A stretch of DNA of 64,000 nucleotides, from contig NJFT01000004.1 of the NCBI GenBank assembly GCA_002221725.1, forward strand, positions 186,001 to 250,000, given 5' to 3'. Shown here in pieces: positions 21,911 to 34,109 of this stretch. The DNA is from Scedosporium boydii. Taxonomy: Eukaryota > Ascomycota > Sordariomycetes > Microascales > Microascaceae. Made by a program: the position numbers and the translations under genes. Position 1 is the first letter of the stretch; each line of letters starts with the position of its first letter. Below the pieces are notes generated by a model that ran no database searches, was not told the origin of the DNA, and was given only the letters and a program-made list of their open reading frames with translations.

Positions 21911-23989
21911 CTATTGCCTCTTTTTGCGGAAGGATTTTTGTTCCCAACACAAATTGACGGAATCGAAAACGTGATCGTAGTCTTCGTCGATTATTCTACC
22001 GATGAAGAACACCTTGACGTTATGCTCAACGGTGATAAGCTTCGAGTAGTTTATACGCGATTGCCAGGCAAGACCTTCACCTTCGGCGAGCATTTTGACT
22101 TTGACAGTCGGCATGCCGGGCCTGGGCTCACCAGGCACAAGCCTCGCCTTATGGCCAAGTTGGAGGGCAATTCCGTGTTTTTCGGGCTTGACTCCTCGCT
22201 TCCTGCACGCTTGGCCTCCATATGTAAAGATAGGGCTAGACACAATCAGTCAACTGTCTCTGCGCCATGCAGAATTCCTAGGAAATTACACGTTGAGTAG
22301 AAGCTCGACTTACACGCAAGTGCAATGCCCGAAGTCATTGCCTATCACGACGAATCGCCTGTAACCAGCGTATATTCTGCCACCATAGAAATCCGATACT
22401 GCTCGCTTCTCAGAAACCGAAGGCGCTTTATGACCTGATTCCCCGGTGGGTTCTGGCCAAAAGACTTTGAAAACCTGCACTGAGATTTAGCAGACTGCTC
22501 ATCAAAGACACAGATGCAGGCGAACAAACCTCCCCAGGCTGGAATTTGTACGACGGCTCGACTTTGTAACCTGTTTAAACGGGCCAAGTTTAGAATCTCA
22601 CTGTTGGCCGTACGAAGGGGGTGAGTGGGTTTCATACGAGGATCTACCGTCTCAAGCTCGGAACCGCTTGCAATATGATCGTGATTCATTTTGATACTTT
22701 CGGAAGCTGTGGCTCGCAGATCATGTTAGATAACATCTGTCTCCAAGAGTTCACGGGGCCAAGGTACATACGTGGATATTCTCCAGTAGAAGGGCCCCCT
22801 ACTCTTCCTGGTTGCTGACTAGCGTTTATTGCTCTCCGTGTATCTTCGTCAGCAAAGCCGGCTCCCACATCCTCGTCATCATTCCCGTCATCGTCCCCGT
22901 CATCATGGTCGTCTGTGCCTAGACCACCCTGTTGTTGTGGAAAGGAGCCGCCCTCTGAACTTCGGTTAGTACGAAAAGGCATAAGAAGGCTCATGCTGGG
23001 TCGATCGATGAGAATGGGTAGAATTACTCACCTCTGCGGTCGAACGCGGGATATCCCCCCGTCGACCCTGCCAATCGTGGTTAGGTTCTGGTTTCATTTC
23101 ATTACAGTGATGCTCATGATGCCTACTTTGTCCATAATCCAGGTAGTCGCCATATCCTACGTCTATGAGGTGTGGGTTAGCCTAGGGAGCGCTAATGGGG
23201 CGGGTAAAACTTAGCGGGTGTTGGAAGGGGAAGAGCATACCGTCTTCGTCAGGCTCGTTGTCTGATCCGTCGTGGTGCTGCCGCCGCTTTCCTTTCCTGT
23301 CCTTTTCTTGTTCTTCTTCTTTTGAAGATCTGCCCTTGGTTCTACTACTCTTCTTGTCCGTACCTTTGCCCTTGGTCTTACGGTGCTTATCTTTTGGGTT
23401 TTCTCTCTCATCCTCTCTGCTCTTCCCTTTAGATCTCACCTTCTCTTTCTCTCGCTTCTCTCTCTTGGTTTTTTCGGTCCTTGAACTCTGGGCATGGCTT
23501 GAAGAAGAGATGTTATACTCCGCTAAGTGCTATGTTAGTGACAGAGCTACGCAACATACTTCAGAGCGGAGAGGAGGAGGAGGAAGAAAAAGGGGGGGAA
23601 CGATGATGAAAAGTACTTACGAGCCTGGTCATCATCTGATCCGGTATCTTCGTCGCCCGAGTCTAAACCAGCATTCTCTAACTGTTCAGCGACATCATTG
23701 ACCTCATCCTCGTTTTGTTGCCGTGGAACGTCATCGCCATCATCGCCCTCCGAGCCCGAGTCATAGACAGGGCCCCAGTCGGTTTCGATGTTACCTAGCC
23801 ATGGGGACAGATGTTGAGTCAGTCGTTTATGCCATCCGATGGCGAGTGACTATAACGCTTGGTAACTTCAAATACCCTACCTTGGTTATCCTGGCGCTGG
23901 CGATAATATCGGTTATACGTTTTCGACCAGACCCAATCTCCCCAAGCGCTCCACCCAACGCTCCCTTTCATATATGAAGACTTCCTCAT
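21911..23989 (-). CDS. DUF6590-domain protein with acidic/basic low-complexity N-terminal half
   Basis: Ten exons on the minus strand: 23881-23989, 23621-23794, 23241-23522, 23127-23162, 23032-23067, 22772-22954, 22638-22706, 22530-22570, 22314-22474 and 21911-22235. All joins keep phase and give 471 aa. The N-terminus MRKSSYMKGSVGWSAWGDW starts a tryptophan-rich segment, followed by acidic runs, a Lys/Glu/Arg-rich block (about residues 110-180) and a second acidic stretch. The DUF6590 domain begins at VDPRYKVEPSYKFQPGEVF and continues with KVFWPEPTG, YRRFVVIGNDFGHCTC, PIFTYGGQ, SRINYSKLITVEHNVKV and FFIGRI. The domain is common and often multiplied in ascomycetes; its function is not known. 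Two consecutive exons are only 36 nt. An additional untranslated or short first exon is possible. Confidence 0.85.
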
Positions 23990-24354
23990 TTCTTCATAGT
24001 CGCAGCTTTACAATAAAACTGTGTCGATGTATATCCGTTCCAAGAATGCGATACGGCACCGAGAAAGCATGGGATAGAGGTCGATTCCCAGCCAGCGAGA
24101 TGGAATTTCCGTTGTCAGACGTGCGGATATGGTGGAGGGGGTTTTCCGAAGAGAGGGTCGTTAACTGGAAACCAGTCCGGATGTACTAGGAGTGCGGATG
24201 GATCTTGAAAGTTGATCGACCGAGAATACGTTGAGTTCTTGACTTGGAGCCTGTAAGCTGGAAAAAAAACCCACGTAAGGTGGTAGTCTAAGACCGGCTA
24301 GAATAATTGTTAGCCACGAGGAGGCACCGGCTAGCAGGTCTAGAGGAGTGTGAT

Positions 24355-24373
24355 AAAAAAAAAAAAAAAAAAA
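24355..24373. repeat. Homopolymer A19
   Basis: Nineteen consecutive A on the plus strand. It has no flanking duplication I can identify, so there is no support for a retroposed copy. Confidence 0.85.
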
Positions 24374-24828
24374 CGTTGACGCTCTTGAAGTGAGATTATA
24401 CCTCAATTGCTCACGGCTAAAGTTGGGCATCCCTCGGTGCATCGGGTGCCCATGCCGGGAGGGGAAAAGGAGTCACTGTCGAAGGTGGGGGGGAAGAAGG
24501 GAAGAAGCGCGCGAGGGAAACACGGCGAGTATCTCGTGCTGAACTGTGCAGCGTTCCTGCAAGGCTCGGGTTCGAGCAGATCGGAGATGCGCCTGGGATT
24601 TCTTGGATCGTTAGGTAGGAGGGTGCAGGAGAAGTGATAACGCAGTGGCAAGGAATCCCGATGGCGGCGTTGCTGTTGACTCAAGGCGTCCCCGCGAGCA
24701 GAGCAGCCTTGGTGAGGGGGATAAGGAGGGTTTTGGGGGGGTGGGTAAAAGACGAGGTTAGTCCTACTCGGAGAAGGCTACGGGCAAGAGGAATGATTGT
24801 ATAGATTTTTTATTACACTACGAAGTAA

Positions 24829-24837
24829 GTACAGAGA
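24829..24837. promoter_or_regulatory. TACGAAGTA element
   Basis: An exact copy of the 9-bp near-palindromic element found only between genes in this window; here it lies between two divergent genes. Confidence 0.35.
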
Positions 24838-25447
24838 GACGTTACAGCGGAGCCTGCGTAGGCAGAGTAACACGATTCGCCGAATGAATGGGCCTTCGCA
24901 GGATCGTAAAGAAGCACACGAAGTAGATGCGGGACGAGTGGTCGAGTTCATTGGATTTCAACTTGATATGGGGAAAGTCTGAGTGGAAAATCCAAGTTTC
25001 TTGCCGCAGTTGTGTTTGCCAGGTACAAAGCGGGGTGGCACCGCGAAGTCGAGGATACAAGAAGACTGATCTCCATCGTTGCTTCCTACAGTGCAGATAA
25101 ATATAAAATCACCGTGTAGATGAAGAGAAGGCTTTATGCCTGAGGCTTAAATATCTTATAATTGGCAAGTGCACCCTTTCGGTTGGGTGAAACCATAACT
25201 CTGGTTAGCGCGGACCCACCTGCCGCCTCATGTTAATGGCAGTTGGAACATGAGGACAAGGAGAGCTCGAAGCCAATCATCGAAGACGCTAAGACTTTCG
25301 CCTCAACTTCTCCACATCCCAAGCATCCATCTAAGCTCGAAGCTATCGTCGCTCACACACTTCTTCAACCTCAGCTCAGTGATATCCGACGTTCGTATAA
25401 CTATCAAATACTTTTCCTTCTGTTCTTTGGTACCCCTTTAATATTTG

Positions 25448-25510
25448 ATGAGGCACTTTGGATGAATATTTGCTTCGCTCGCCATGACCCCCTGGCGCCG
25501 CCATGACTGA
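25448..25510 (+). promoter_or_regulatory. Cluster of upstream ORFs overlapping the start of the proline-rich gene
   Basis: ATGs at 25448 (5 codons, ends 25465), 25462 (14 codons, ends 25506) and 25484 (8 codons, ends 25510) precede the main ATG at 25503. The second one stops in the ATGA overlap with the main start and the third overlaps it in another frame. Whether they are in the mRNA depends on the unknown transcription start. Confidence 0.35.
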
Positions 25511-27806
25511 CTTCATGTCGAGAGCACCGGTTGCCATGACATCTCTGAACAAGGTCGCGCCTGATTTCAATCACCCCATTTGGCCTGAAGATGATCCCAG
25601 CTCGGACGATGACGCCGCGACAATTTGCGCCCCAGAAGATACCCGCAGAAACCATGACTTACCCATCCCGACATCTCGAGACTCTCCTCCCCCTCGGCGG
25701 TCACCACGTCCACGTCCTCACGGAAAGGCTCCCCCGGCCGCCAAAACACCACCACCACCTCGCAGGGGACCTCATCAGGAAAATACCAACCCTCCTTCAT
25801 CCCCACCGCCTCGTTCACGACCTCGCTCGGGCTCATCCCCACGGAACTTAGTCGATTCCGAAATTCCAGCACCACCTCCCCCAGAGAAGACTCCTCCGCC
25901 TCCTCCTCGAGCCTCGACCTACTCTCCGCCGCCACCACGTCCGCCACGTCGACAAAAAACACCAGAACCGCCTCCCCCTCCTCCCCCTCCGCTCCCTCCC
26001 TCGACCCCTCAACTTCCTGACACTCCTCCTCCTCCTCCTATCCCTTCCTCGACTCCGCAACCGCCTGACTTCTCTGTCTCAGACGCCAAGTCTCATGTCA
26101 CCCGGCTGCCAAACTCTCAAGGTGGCCAACACAAACGACCGCCTCCTCCGCCATCATCTCCAGGTCGCGATGTGGGTTTAACCGCGAATGGAAGACCTAT
26201 ACATTGTCCCACCCCGCGCAGGGCCGCACCCCTTCGGCGAAAAATTCGTCTCCCCTACGAACACGCCTCGAGCGACGACGACTCTAGTAGTAATGGTGAA
26301 TCAGCCCAATTCCCACCCACTTATCCAGCCCGGCATCGTAAAACTAGACCTTCGCGTTCGAGATCTAGGACCAAGATCGACATGACGCGTTCGATTGCAA
26401 ATACTGTAGCCCAGCTTGAAGAACAGAGGCGGATGGCCCCATCTGTCCAGACAACGAGCCAGACGATTCCACAGCAGGCGGCCGGCCGTGAAATTCAAAA
26501 GTTGTGGACAAATCTAAGACAGAAGCGACAAAATCTGTACGAAGTAAGGCAAGATATGGTCAAGGAACGTTTAGCCTTGCAAGATTTGCGGCGCCGCAGA
26601 ATCGAGGCTGACAATAAGATGTTGACAATTATTCGCCAGCTCCTGCCGAGGCTGAGAAACAACTTGGAGAAAAGCCTTCTTAGTGCCCAAGATCTATGGT
26701 CGGAGTATGGCACGTTGGAGCTTAACTACGAGGCGCAGGAGCTAGCTGTGGACAACCTCGAGCAGGAAGTTGTGGGCCTAGAGATGCAGTTCTTCGCGGT
26801 TCTTTCTCAACAGCAAGGTGTTTCCGACGATCAAGGAAACGGCGCACCGCCCGTCCAGAAAGACGATACGGGCGCCAAGGAAGAAGACGTGCCGTTCGAT
26901 CTTAAGGGCATCGCGAGAGACAAGCCCCTGGAAGATATCCATCCTCTGTATGAAGAATTCCAATCCGCCATAGGTGATTTCGGACTAGCGCAGGAGAGCT
27001 GGCATGAGCTTCAGACCGCCAGACAGGCCATTGAAAGCAAGATAAACATCACTCAGCATTTAGAGGTCACGGGACTGGACGAGGAAGAGGAGGACTTTTT
27101 GGATAACTTCTCAGAAGACGAGAAACAGCGGGCCGAGGATCTACGCGAATGTCAGGCGAGAGTTTATCACTTGAAAGCCCTATGTAAAGAGAGGGGCATC
27201 AAGCGGAAGCATCTCTCCTTCCAGATGGTTTACCTGCTCCATAAATACTTCCCAGGCGATGGAGATAACCCGGAGTTGACAGAGGATATGGACCTACCCG
27301 ACAACCCAGAAGATTATTCCCGCACCATTGCCCGCCCCGTCTTCCCACGCCTGCTCGCGCAAGAACCTCATCTCTTTGGAGATTTCCCCATCCTCCCCAG
27401 CCGGGCACTCGAGAACGCGGAAAATCTACCCGAGAGCGACAAGCGAAAACCTGCCCTGGTGCACAATGCGGAGGAGGAAGTGTTCCTAGATCGCATCTTC
27501 ACGGACATGCCGCGGAAGAACACATCGGCGTTTGTACACCGATGGCTGTATCACCAACTGAGGCTATCGCCATTCACGGCGCATACCCTTCTCAACACGC
27601 TCGGGGAAGATGCCGAACGTGTCGACGTGAGAGCCTGGGAGGAGGAGGTCCTCCGTACATGGTTCGACGACTTGAGGCCGTCGGTCGGACTTCCGGAAGC
27701 CTCGACTGTGCAGTACGGTGTTTCGGAAGAGAGTAGCAGCATTTTTGGCATGGTCCTGGATCTCTCCGACTCGAAGCTGATTCAAACTCTGGGTGCCGAT
27801 TACTGA
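25503..27806 (+). CDS. Large proline-rich, coiled-coil protein of unknown function
   Basis: A single uninterrupted frame of 767 aa starting at an ATG in good context (GCCGCCATGA). Residues about 60-205 are a dense proline-rich region with runs of five to eight prolines mixed with Arg and Ser, as in SH3/WW/profilin ligands. Residues about 205-300 are basic and Ser-rich. Residues about 300-440 look like a coiled coil (QKLWTNLRQKRQNLYEVRQD, then LERE/LQDL-type heptads). A second helical acidic segment (GLDEEEEDFLDNFSEDEKQR) lies at about 520-545. The C-terminus (about 655-767) looks globular, with FVHRWLYHQLRLSPFTAHTL. The layout suggests a cytoskeletal or scaffold role, but no FH2, WH2 or kinase domain is present. 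I do not recognise the family. Confidence 0.85.
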   Translation: MTDFMSRAPVAMTSLNKVAPDFNHPIWPEDDPSSDDDAATICAPEDTRRNHDLPIPTSRDSPPPRRSPRPRPHGKAPPAAKTPPPPRRGPHQENTNPPSSPPPRSRPRSGSSPRNLVDSEIPAPPPPEKTPPPPPRASTYSPPPPRPPRRQKTPEPPPPPPPPLPPSTPQLPDTPPPPPIPSSTPQPPDFSVSDAKSHVTRLPNSQGGQHKRPPPPPSSPGRDVGLTANGRPIHCPTPRRAAPLRRKIRLPYEHASSDDDSSSNGESAQFPPTYPARHRKTRPSRSRSRTKIDMTRSIANTVAQLEEQRRMAPSVQTTSQTIPQQAAGREIQKLWTNLRQKRQNLYEVRQDMVKERLALQDLRRRRIEADNKMLTIIRQLLPRLRNNLEKSLLSAQDLWSEYGTLELNYEAQELAVDNLEQEVVGLEMQFFAVLSQQQGVSDDQGNGAPPVQKDDTGAKEEDVPFDLKGIARDKPLEDIHPLYEEFQSAIGDFGLAQESWHELQTARQAIESKINITQHLEVTGLDEEEEDFLDNFSEDEKQRAEDLRECQARVYHLKALCKERGIKRKHLSFQMVYLLHKYFPGDGDNPELTEDMDLPDNPEDYSRTIARPVFPRLLAQEPHLFGDFPILPSRALENAENLPESDKRKPALVHNAEEEVFLDRIFTDMPRKNTSAFVHRWLYHQLRLSPFTAHTLLNTLGEDAERVDVRAWEEEVLRTWFDDLRPSVGLPEASTVQYGVSEESSSIFGMVLDLSDSKLIQTLGADY

Positions 27807-30800
27807 TGGTCCCTCGGCGCTTGAATCTCGGTTTACTCCTTTTTGTTTATAGCTTTTTTTCTTCTTCTTTTTTTCTCTATCTTTTCCCCCTCTTCACCTG
27901 TGTCATTCGCGGCGCTATTTGGAGCGGAGTCTTTGGAAAGGTTTGCGGAGGACAATATTGGATACCATACCACAAGATGTGATATAATGTTGGGAAAAGT
28001 GTACAAAGGAGGGTTTTGGGATATGATCATGGTTTTCTATGTCTCTAAGAGCCGACACGTTGCGGCAAAATTCCATTTTGATATTGTTCAAACATTTAAA
28101 CACGCTCAACTTCGTACGTACAACCGCCACAACCTGTTATCCTCCAGAAAGGACCCTTGAAATGGAATAGTGTCAGTCAATGCTTCCGCGCCGGATTGGA
28201 TCGGGCCGCAATTGTAATTCCGTCGTCGACCTGTCAGAATAGAGACCGATCAGATCTCTCTCAGATTCAAATTCCAGACAGGAGCCCGAAACGTGTTAGG
28301 CGCCCAGCGAGAAACCCAAGCTAAGCTCCGTCCTTCAGTGGGTCCTCTCGTCATTGATTGCTGGTGTTCCAGGGTCATGCCTCACCTGATAGGCTCTCAT
28401 GAGCACACTGTGTCCTCGACCATCTTCGACCTCGAGTGAAGTACCGACGACTCGAAGGTGGCAGCTCTCATTGTACCGCTTCACTCCTCGGCCTTCGTCG
28501 GATTGTCGTCTCTCTCTCCTCAGTAGGCAGTAGGCACCACCCTGCAGGTCTCAACTAGAATAGCCACCACCCCCTCAATTCTAGCGAAACCCTCCGTTGG
28601 AACACATCTCATCTACAATCAGGTATTGGGGTGGGTGTAAAGGAGAAGTTACTCGAGTTGAGTCATTTGACACCTTTCGCCATCATCGACTTTCTATGTT
28701 GTGATCTGGGCTTGCTATTTTACAATGGTCTTATCAAGGGTGATGCTGCATAGTTTCGGCTGTAGGGGAGTAGGGGAACTGATACCGCGTGGTTTAATGA
28801 GATTCATTCATTCCTACTAAAATCTGTCCCCTAGAGAATGCGGAGAATTGGTTCCCCATCGTGCATATCAGAAGGGAACCCCCGGGACGCGCAGAGTGGA
28901 GGGACGGACGAATAGAGAGGGGCCAGTGATTCCAGCGAAGCGGCAGAAGGAAAGAGGAGGGATGTATCGAGGGACGGGGGAGGGGTGAGCGAGGAAACGA
29001 ATGTTGGTTTTCGCTTCTTCCCTTGTTGCAGTTGTAATTCTTGGAAGAGGCATTGGCGACAGATCTCCCTAAAGCGATTTGTTCTTCCAAATCCTCCATG
29101 CGCATTTCTCATGCGTAAATTTTTCTTCTTTTCTTTTCCTTTATTTAGGAATTTTGCTATCTCTCCAACGGTAGCGAATGGGAAGATTCCCCTTCTTCCT
29201 GGTGGCGATGGTTTTCCTGCATGCCGGATGCTCCATCACATGGCACTACTGGTGGGATTTACCAAAAATTGTAGTTTTCGAGGGGGGGAAGGAGTTGTCT
29301 GACGGGCTGGACAAGGCTGGGGAAGGAACATGTCTCAAAAAATGGACGAGGGATGGAAAATTCCAAATTTGTCTTTGATGCCTAGACGCCTGTTCTTGTC
29401 ACCGCTATTTCGTCAGGGGCGAAGCAATCGTGCGACCCAACGGAACCCAACAGGTTTTCATCGTTGGTTCTTGAGATTTTAAGCCGCTGAAGCGTATCAG
29501 GTCATCAGGAACGTTGGGGGTTTGGAAGTTTGGAGATCTGTAACCAATGCCTCTGTGGAAGGAGATGCTGGACGCGGTAACTTCGGCAGAGGTCTCATTG
29601 GAACTGATGCGTTGGCAGCTCCCAACCATGCATGTTCGCGACTCCTTCCCTTCCAGCTGCCTTGGTGTGATACAGTGACGCCAAATATGTATGATGTAGG
29701 TCAGGACGCAGACGGGCGGCTGGCTTCTGCCTTCCACGTCGGAGCCTTGCCTGGCGATGACATCGCTTGTGAATCCTGCCGTCGGCAGTCACCGCCTAGA
29801 AGCAATTTGGATCTCGCGCCCAATCTCCCGATACCATTACCTCATGCCATCTCATAAGTGGGAGACAATTGGAGTTCAATACGCGCTAATTTATTACCGA
29901 TGCGTCTTAGAAGGAAGAAGAGGAAGGACGGCTTCTTGATATTAGTCCGAGAGAAGGCACGGAACGCGATAGGCGTAGATATCCACCGCTGATAGCACCT
30001 ACCCGTAGAGGTTCATCCTACTGTATTGTGTATGCTGGCGACGTCGCAGCGGCTTGCTGATGACGCCACTAGAGAGGTCACGATGGTCCAGGTGCGTCAG
30101 TTCCCTTGGGAGGTACTCGAGTACATTGTAAGCGAAGTTCCCACCACATATCCCATTTCCGTTCTTCCCCGAGCCATTCAGGTGGCCCCTTCCCAACTCT
30201 TCTAGCGTCAGGTTATCGGCGACCGAAGTCGGGAAGGAGCGTCACGGCTCAAGACTGTGGGTTGTGTGAAGGCGAAATCAATTCACATGTGATTGCGATT
30301 CCTGCGCTCTGACGCGCTGGTAGAGAAGGTGTGTGTGTATTCTATGTGGATGTGTGCGTTCTACGTGTATGCGTCCGTGCTGGACGCAGATTCGAGAATC
30401 TACAGCCATTCAGCCATTCAGCCATCAATTAATGTGAACACCCATGTCTCCGCCTGTGAAAAATCCGGGGTAATGCGACCGCCCGGGAAAGTTGAGGCCA
30501 GGTCCGGATATCTCCGGAATTCTCGGGCCACCTCCTCCGTTGATTCGGCGTGCATAGCTCGAAATCGAGGAGATCCCAGAAGACGGAAGAAAGTAAAATA
30601 AATGATAAGAAGGGAGGGAGAAAATAGGCGCTCCCTCCCCCCCCTCCCCCTTCCGAACGGCTTATTTATTGCAGCTTCTTTCTCCGACTCCGCAGTCCTA
30701 AGCTCCTTGTTTTACGCTATTTTCAGATTTGGAATCAGCCTCGGCTCTGATAACGATCCTTCAGGTCTTAACTGTATGCAGGAGGCCATTCCGCCCCAAA

Positions 30801-32608
30801 ACCGACTTATTTATTAACATCTCATTACTGAGAACTTGTTTGGATATCAGGTTGGATCAATCGCCGCATCCTACGCGTCTCATCTGGCTCAGACGAACTG
30901 GTCCCTCTGCCAGTCTGCCCCCCAAATAATAGATGCCGGGGCTGGTGGCAGATCTTCTCCTCCACCCTGGGTTATATTACCGGCTTTCAGAGGCTCTTGG
31001 GCTATTTTAGGCATGCCACTATCCTTCCTTATAGGTTTCGGATTGTTTGAGTCTATCAGTGTCTTGGTAGGATCCTATATTGTCATCTTGAGCCGCTCCT
31101 GTAAGCCTCGTTCGCTTGCCGCGTGGCGATCGGAGGAGAACTCGAACTGGACAATCCCCCAAATATTGAGAGCCAATCTACCCAGGTACGCTCAGCTTAA
31201 CGTCTTCTCCAGCTCAAGGAAGTCCTCCAGCAGTTCGCAGCCTCGTCTCCAATCGGTTCCAGGGTCATTGCATATTGCAACTGGATCGCAATGACTCTGT
31301 GAGCTCCGAAGACATTGACTAGCACTCGAAGCAGGACTGGGGTGTTACGCCGATGGAATAATACAGTCAAAATGAGGTCTTGATCGCTGCTACCGATCCC
31401 TTCAAGAGCCGCTGGCTCGGGAATAATCTTGTTGGGCAGTCCCCCCCAGGGACTTTCTAAATAAAGATTGCCAGAGTGCAAGGGATACTCAATCTACCTC
31501 CAACGACCCGCGTCCTCCATCTGCAGCGAGTAGCTTGTGCTCCGCTGACATTTCTCGGCAACAGTCACCAAAGGAGCTTTCGGCCGTGGAGTAGTCTGGG
31601 GTGCATCGGCTCGGTTAGATATGAGCGGCACGCACCCCAAATCCTGAAGACAAAAGGGCCTTCTCCTGCCAACCTCGTGAGTTGCACACGCTCTTCTCCC
31701 ATTCTATCTTTAATCACTTGCCTCTCTATACTGGGGTAGTAAATTAAACAAGATGGTATATTAGGTTGGTCAGTGTTGACAAATTGGCAGAAAGTCCTCT
31801 TCTCATCTACGTCCCGTTCTTTAGCCTGATTAACTGCACTCCCCACCTGACTTCCTATTACCTCCTATTTGAAAGCACGATTCGAATAGGTGCAGGTGAG
31901 TGCCTAGTTAAGCTTTTCGATATCTGGGAAACCCTGGTAACGAGGAAGTGGAGTTTGGGGTGGAGGATCAGAACTGTCAATCTCGAGCATCACGTTCATG
32001 GTGGGAATCTATTCTGTGTGTCCCATGGGGGCCATGATGGATTCGGATCGCCCGCCTCGTGATAAGTCATGACATTAACTTGCCGTCAGTGGAGCGCTGA
32101 ACAGGAAAACCGAGTAAACAGGTAAACTGAATCCTGGGGCAGGTTTGAGGAAGGGAGGTTGGTGGCATGAATATTTATATTCACCACAGTTCCCTCTTCA
32201 TCCCAACGCCTATTTCCATTATGGCCGAATCACCATAGTATATAGGATCTAGCCTAAGATCTTCCTGGTCTTCTAAAAATTGTCTTCACAACTATTTTGT
32301 TCTACTTGCTGATTCCCGGGAACGGCTCGAAACAACCATTGCGAGAGGATATTCTCTCTTGCCCACCCTCGCACCCACCCACCCACACACGGTCTATTTC
32401 TGTACATCTTCCTTCGGACGGGGAGATCCGAAAAAGATCTATAACCGGCATCTTGTATACTTTAGCTACTCAGCTCTACGCACGCAGCTCAGGGACCCTT
32501 GACCAGCTCCGAGATATCTGAAACATTCCTCGTCACCTTCCACCTTGCTTCCAGAAGCCGAGTACCCATTCTATCCTGCATCCCAAGAACCAATTGATAT
32601 CGGGGGAG
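27807..32608. other. 4.8 kb intergenic region
   Basis: It begins with a T-rich 3' flank (TTTTTCTTCTTCTTTTTTTC) of the proline-rich gene. Beyond that I see only short open frames with no recognisable motifs, such as 29522-29857 (+) and 31197-31481 (-). The last few hundred bases should contain the promoter of the cyanovirin-N gene. No transposon ends or tRNA were identified. Confidence 0.5.
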
Positions 32609-33246
32609 ATGTCTCATGCTCGTTCGCTCCTCATTCTCGGGCTCGTTATGGGCTCTGTCACGGCGCAAGGGTTTTGGACAAACTGTACACGATGGGCCCT
32701 CGGGTTCGAAAATTCGACGATTTACCGGAACATGATGTTGGCAGAGTGTAGAGACGACGAGGAGAAGTTACATACATCCTTCATCTCTCTCAATGACTGT
32801 CTAGCGAACCAGGAAGGCCAGCTAGTAGCAAAAGCTAGGTGAGTATCTCACCCCAATTGGACGGAGGGTTCTTTGGCATTAATTCGAAGAGGACTTTGGC
32901 TGACCCCAGTATCTCTGTTCTTCAAATGCAGCGGCGGGTTTGAACCAACTTGCGCGAGGTGCTCGACACGCCGCTCTAACTTGACGTGTGAATGTGCCCC
33001 TACATGGGGCAGGCCGAAGGAGACATCTATAGACTTGAGTAAGTCCCGCAGTTCATCTTATATATGAGAGTGATAGGATGTGTCCTGACCCGCGTTTAGA
33101 TACTGTAATCAGTAACGTGGACGGCATCATTTCATGCTTTGGCTTCCTAGGTAAGTTCCCTAATCGTGTCAGACATGATGGACTAGGTGGTTCTAACGAG
33201 TTTCGTAGGCGTGGAAATAGACGACTTCGACTCGAGCCCTGCATAA
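32609..33246 (+). CDS. Secreted cyanovirin-N homologue (CVNH domain lectin-like protein)
   Basis: Four exons, 32609-32838, 32932-33038, 33100-33150 and 33209-33246, giving 141 aa. MSHARSLLILGLVMGSVTAQ is a short signal peptide, with cleavage expected near the Ala-Gln. Two internally related halves follow, as in all CVNH folds: FWTNCTRWAL...AECRDDE...TSFISLNDCLANQEGQLV, then GGFEPTCARCST...LTCECAPTW...TSIDLNTVISNVDGIISCFG. The paired SxxLNDC/SIDLN elements and the Cys positions match the family. Other CVNH proteins bind high-mannose glycans; sugar binding by this one is inferred. It is a single-domain form that should be secreted. It converges on the P450 gene about 0.9 kb away. Confidence 0.9.
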
Positions 33247-34109
33247 TGCAGAACGAGCATATACGAAACTGAAAAAGAAACCCCGGCATTAATTGGGAGG
33301 CAACACTCGTCAATAAGTCTAAGCTTGGATGGTCGTTGATGGGAGACGCCCTACTAAATTATCAACGCATCTGCCACACCTGCCCTGCTCTAAAGGACCT
33401 AGAGCCACAACACTGGTAGCCATCTCATGTCCATTTCCGCTCACTTCTACATCCATAATCATGCCTGTCGCTACCGCTACCAAGAGGCTCGAATGGAGCA
33501 ATCACGGATACTCCTGGCCGGAAAAAGAATCTATCCCAGCATCATCAAACATATTCACTCGATACCCTGAGTTATACCACCCTCGCTAAGATTACCGCAA
33601 CCTAGTCACTAAGAAAGTTGCCACAAATTAAAACCATGTTTTGATGCTACATGTAAGAATTCGCCCAAGAATGAGGATGCGACGGGGTGGATGCGCATGT
33701 ATATATGTGTATTCCATGTATTGTATATACAACGTAGTGCTTGCCAACGAGTTATCACTCGGGCAGCTCTTTTCCCCTCTGGATCTTCTTCTCTCTTGAT
33801 TCCAGAAATGCGTATGTACCCTAAACTCCATGCTAAATCCCGATTATCACAAAAACAGACAGAAAAAGATTGGGCGCCGTACAAGACTGCCCTATCATTT
33901 CCTTTTTTTCTCCTTTTATACAAGCCGCCGAGATTCTTCAAAATCTCAGCGTAGCCTTGTACATGAGCCCCCGTGGCCCGCGGACTCGAAGGGAATTGGT
34001 CTTGAAAGGCGCCAAGGAGCGCCAGGCCCTCTTCGATGCCAAGATTCCCTTCCCTTCGCTTCCTCTCACTCTGATATCACCTTCGCAGTGCCAAGTGTTG
34101 GAGACCGCT
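33247..34109. other. Convergent intergenic region between CVNH and P450 genes
   Basis: 863 bases holding the two 3' flanks. Short open frames only, no features recognised. Confidence 0.5.

Larger units (their letters stand above)
23990..25502. other. 1.5 kb divergent intergenic region (DUF6590 gene / proline-rich gene)
   Basis: It includes an A19 homopolymer (24355-24373) and a TACGAAGTA element (24829-24837). The last 60 bases hold three short upstream open frames before the start at 25503. No other gene is recognised. Confidence 0.5.
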
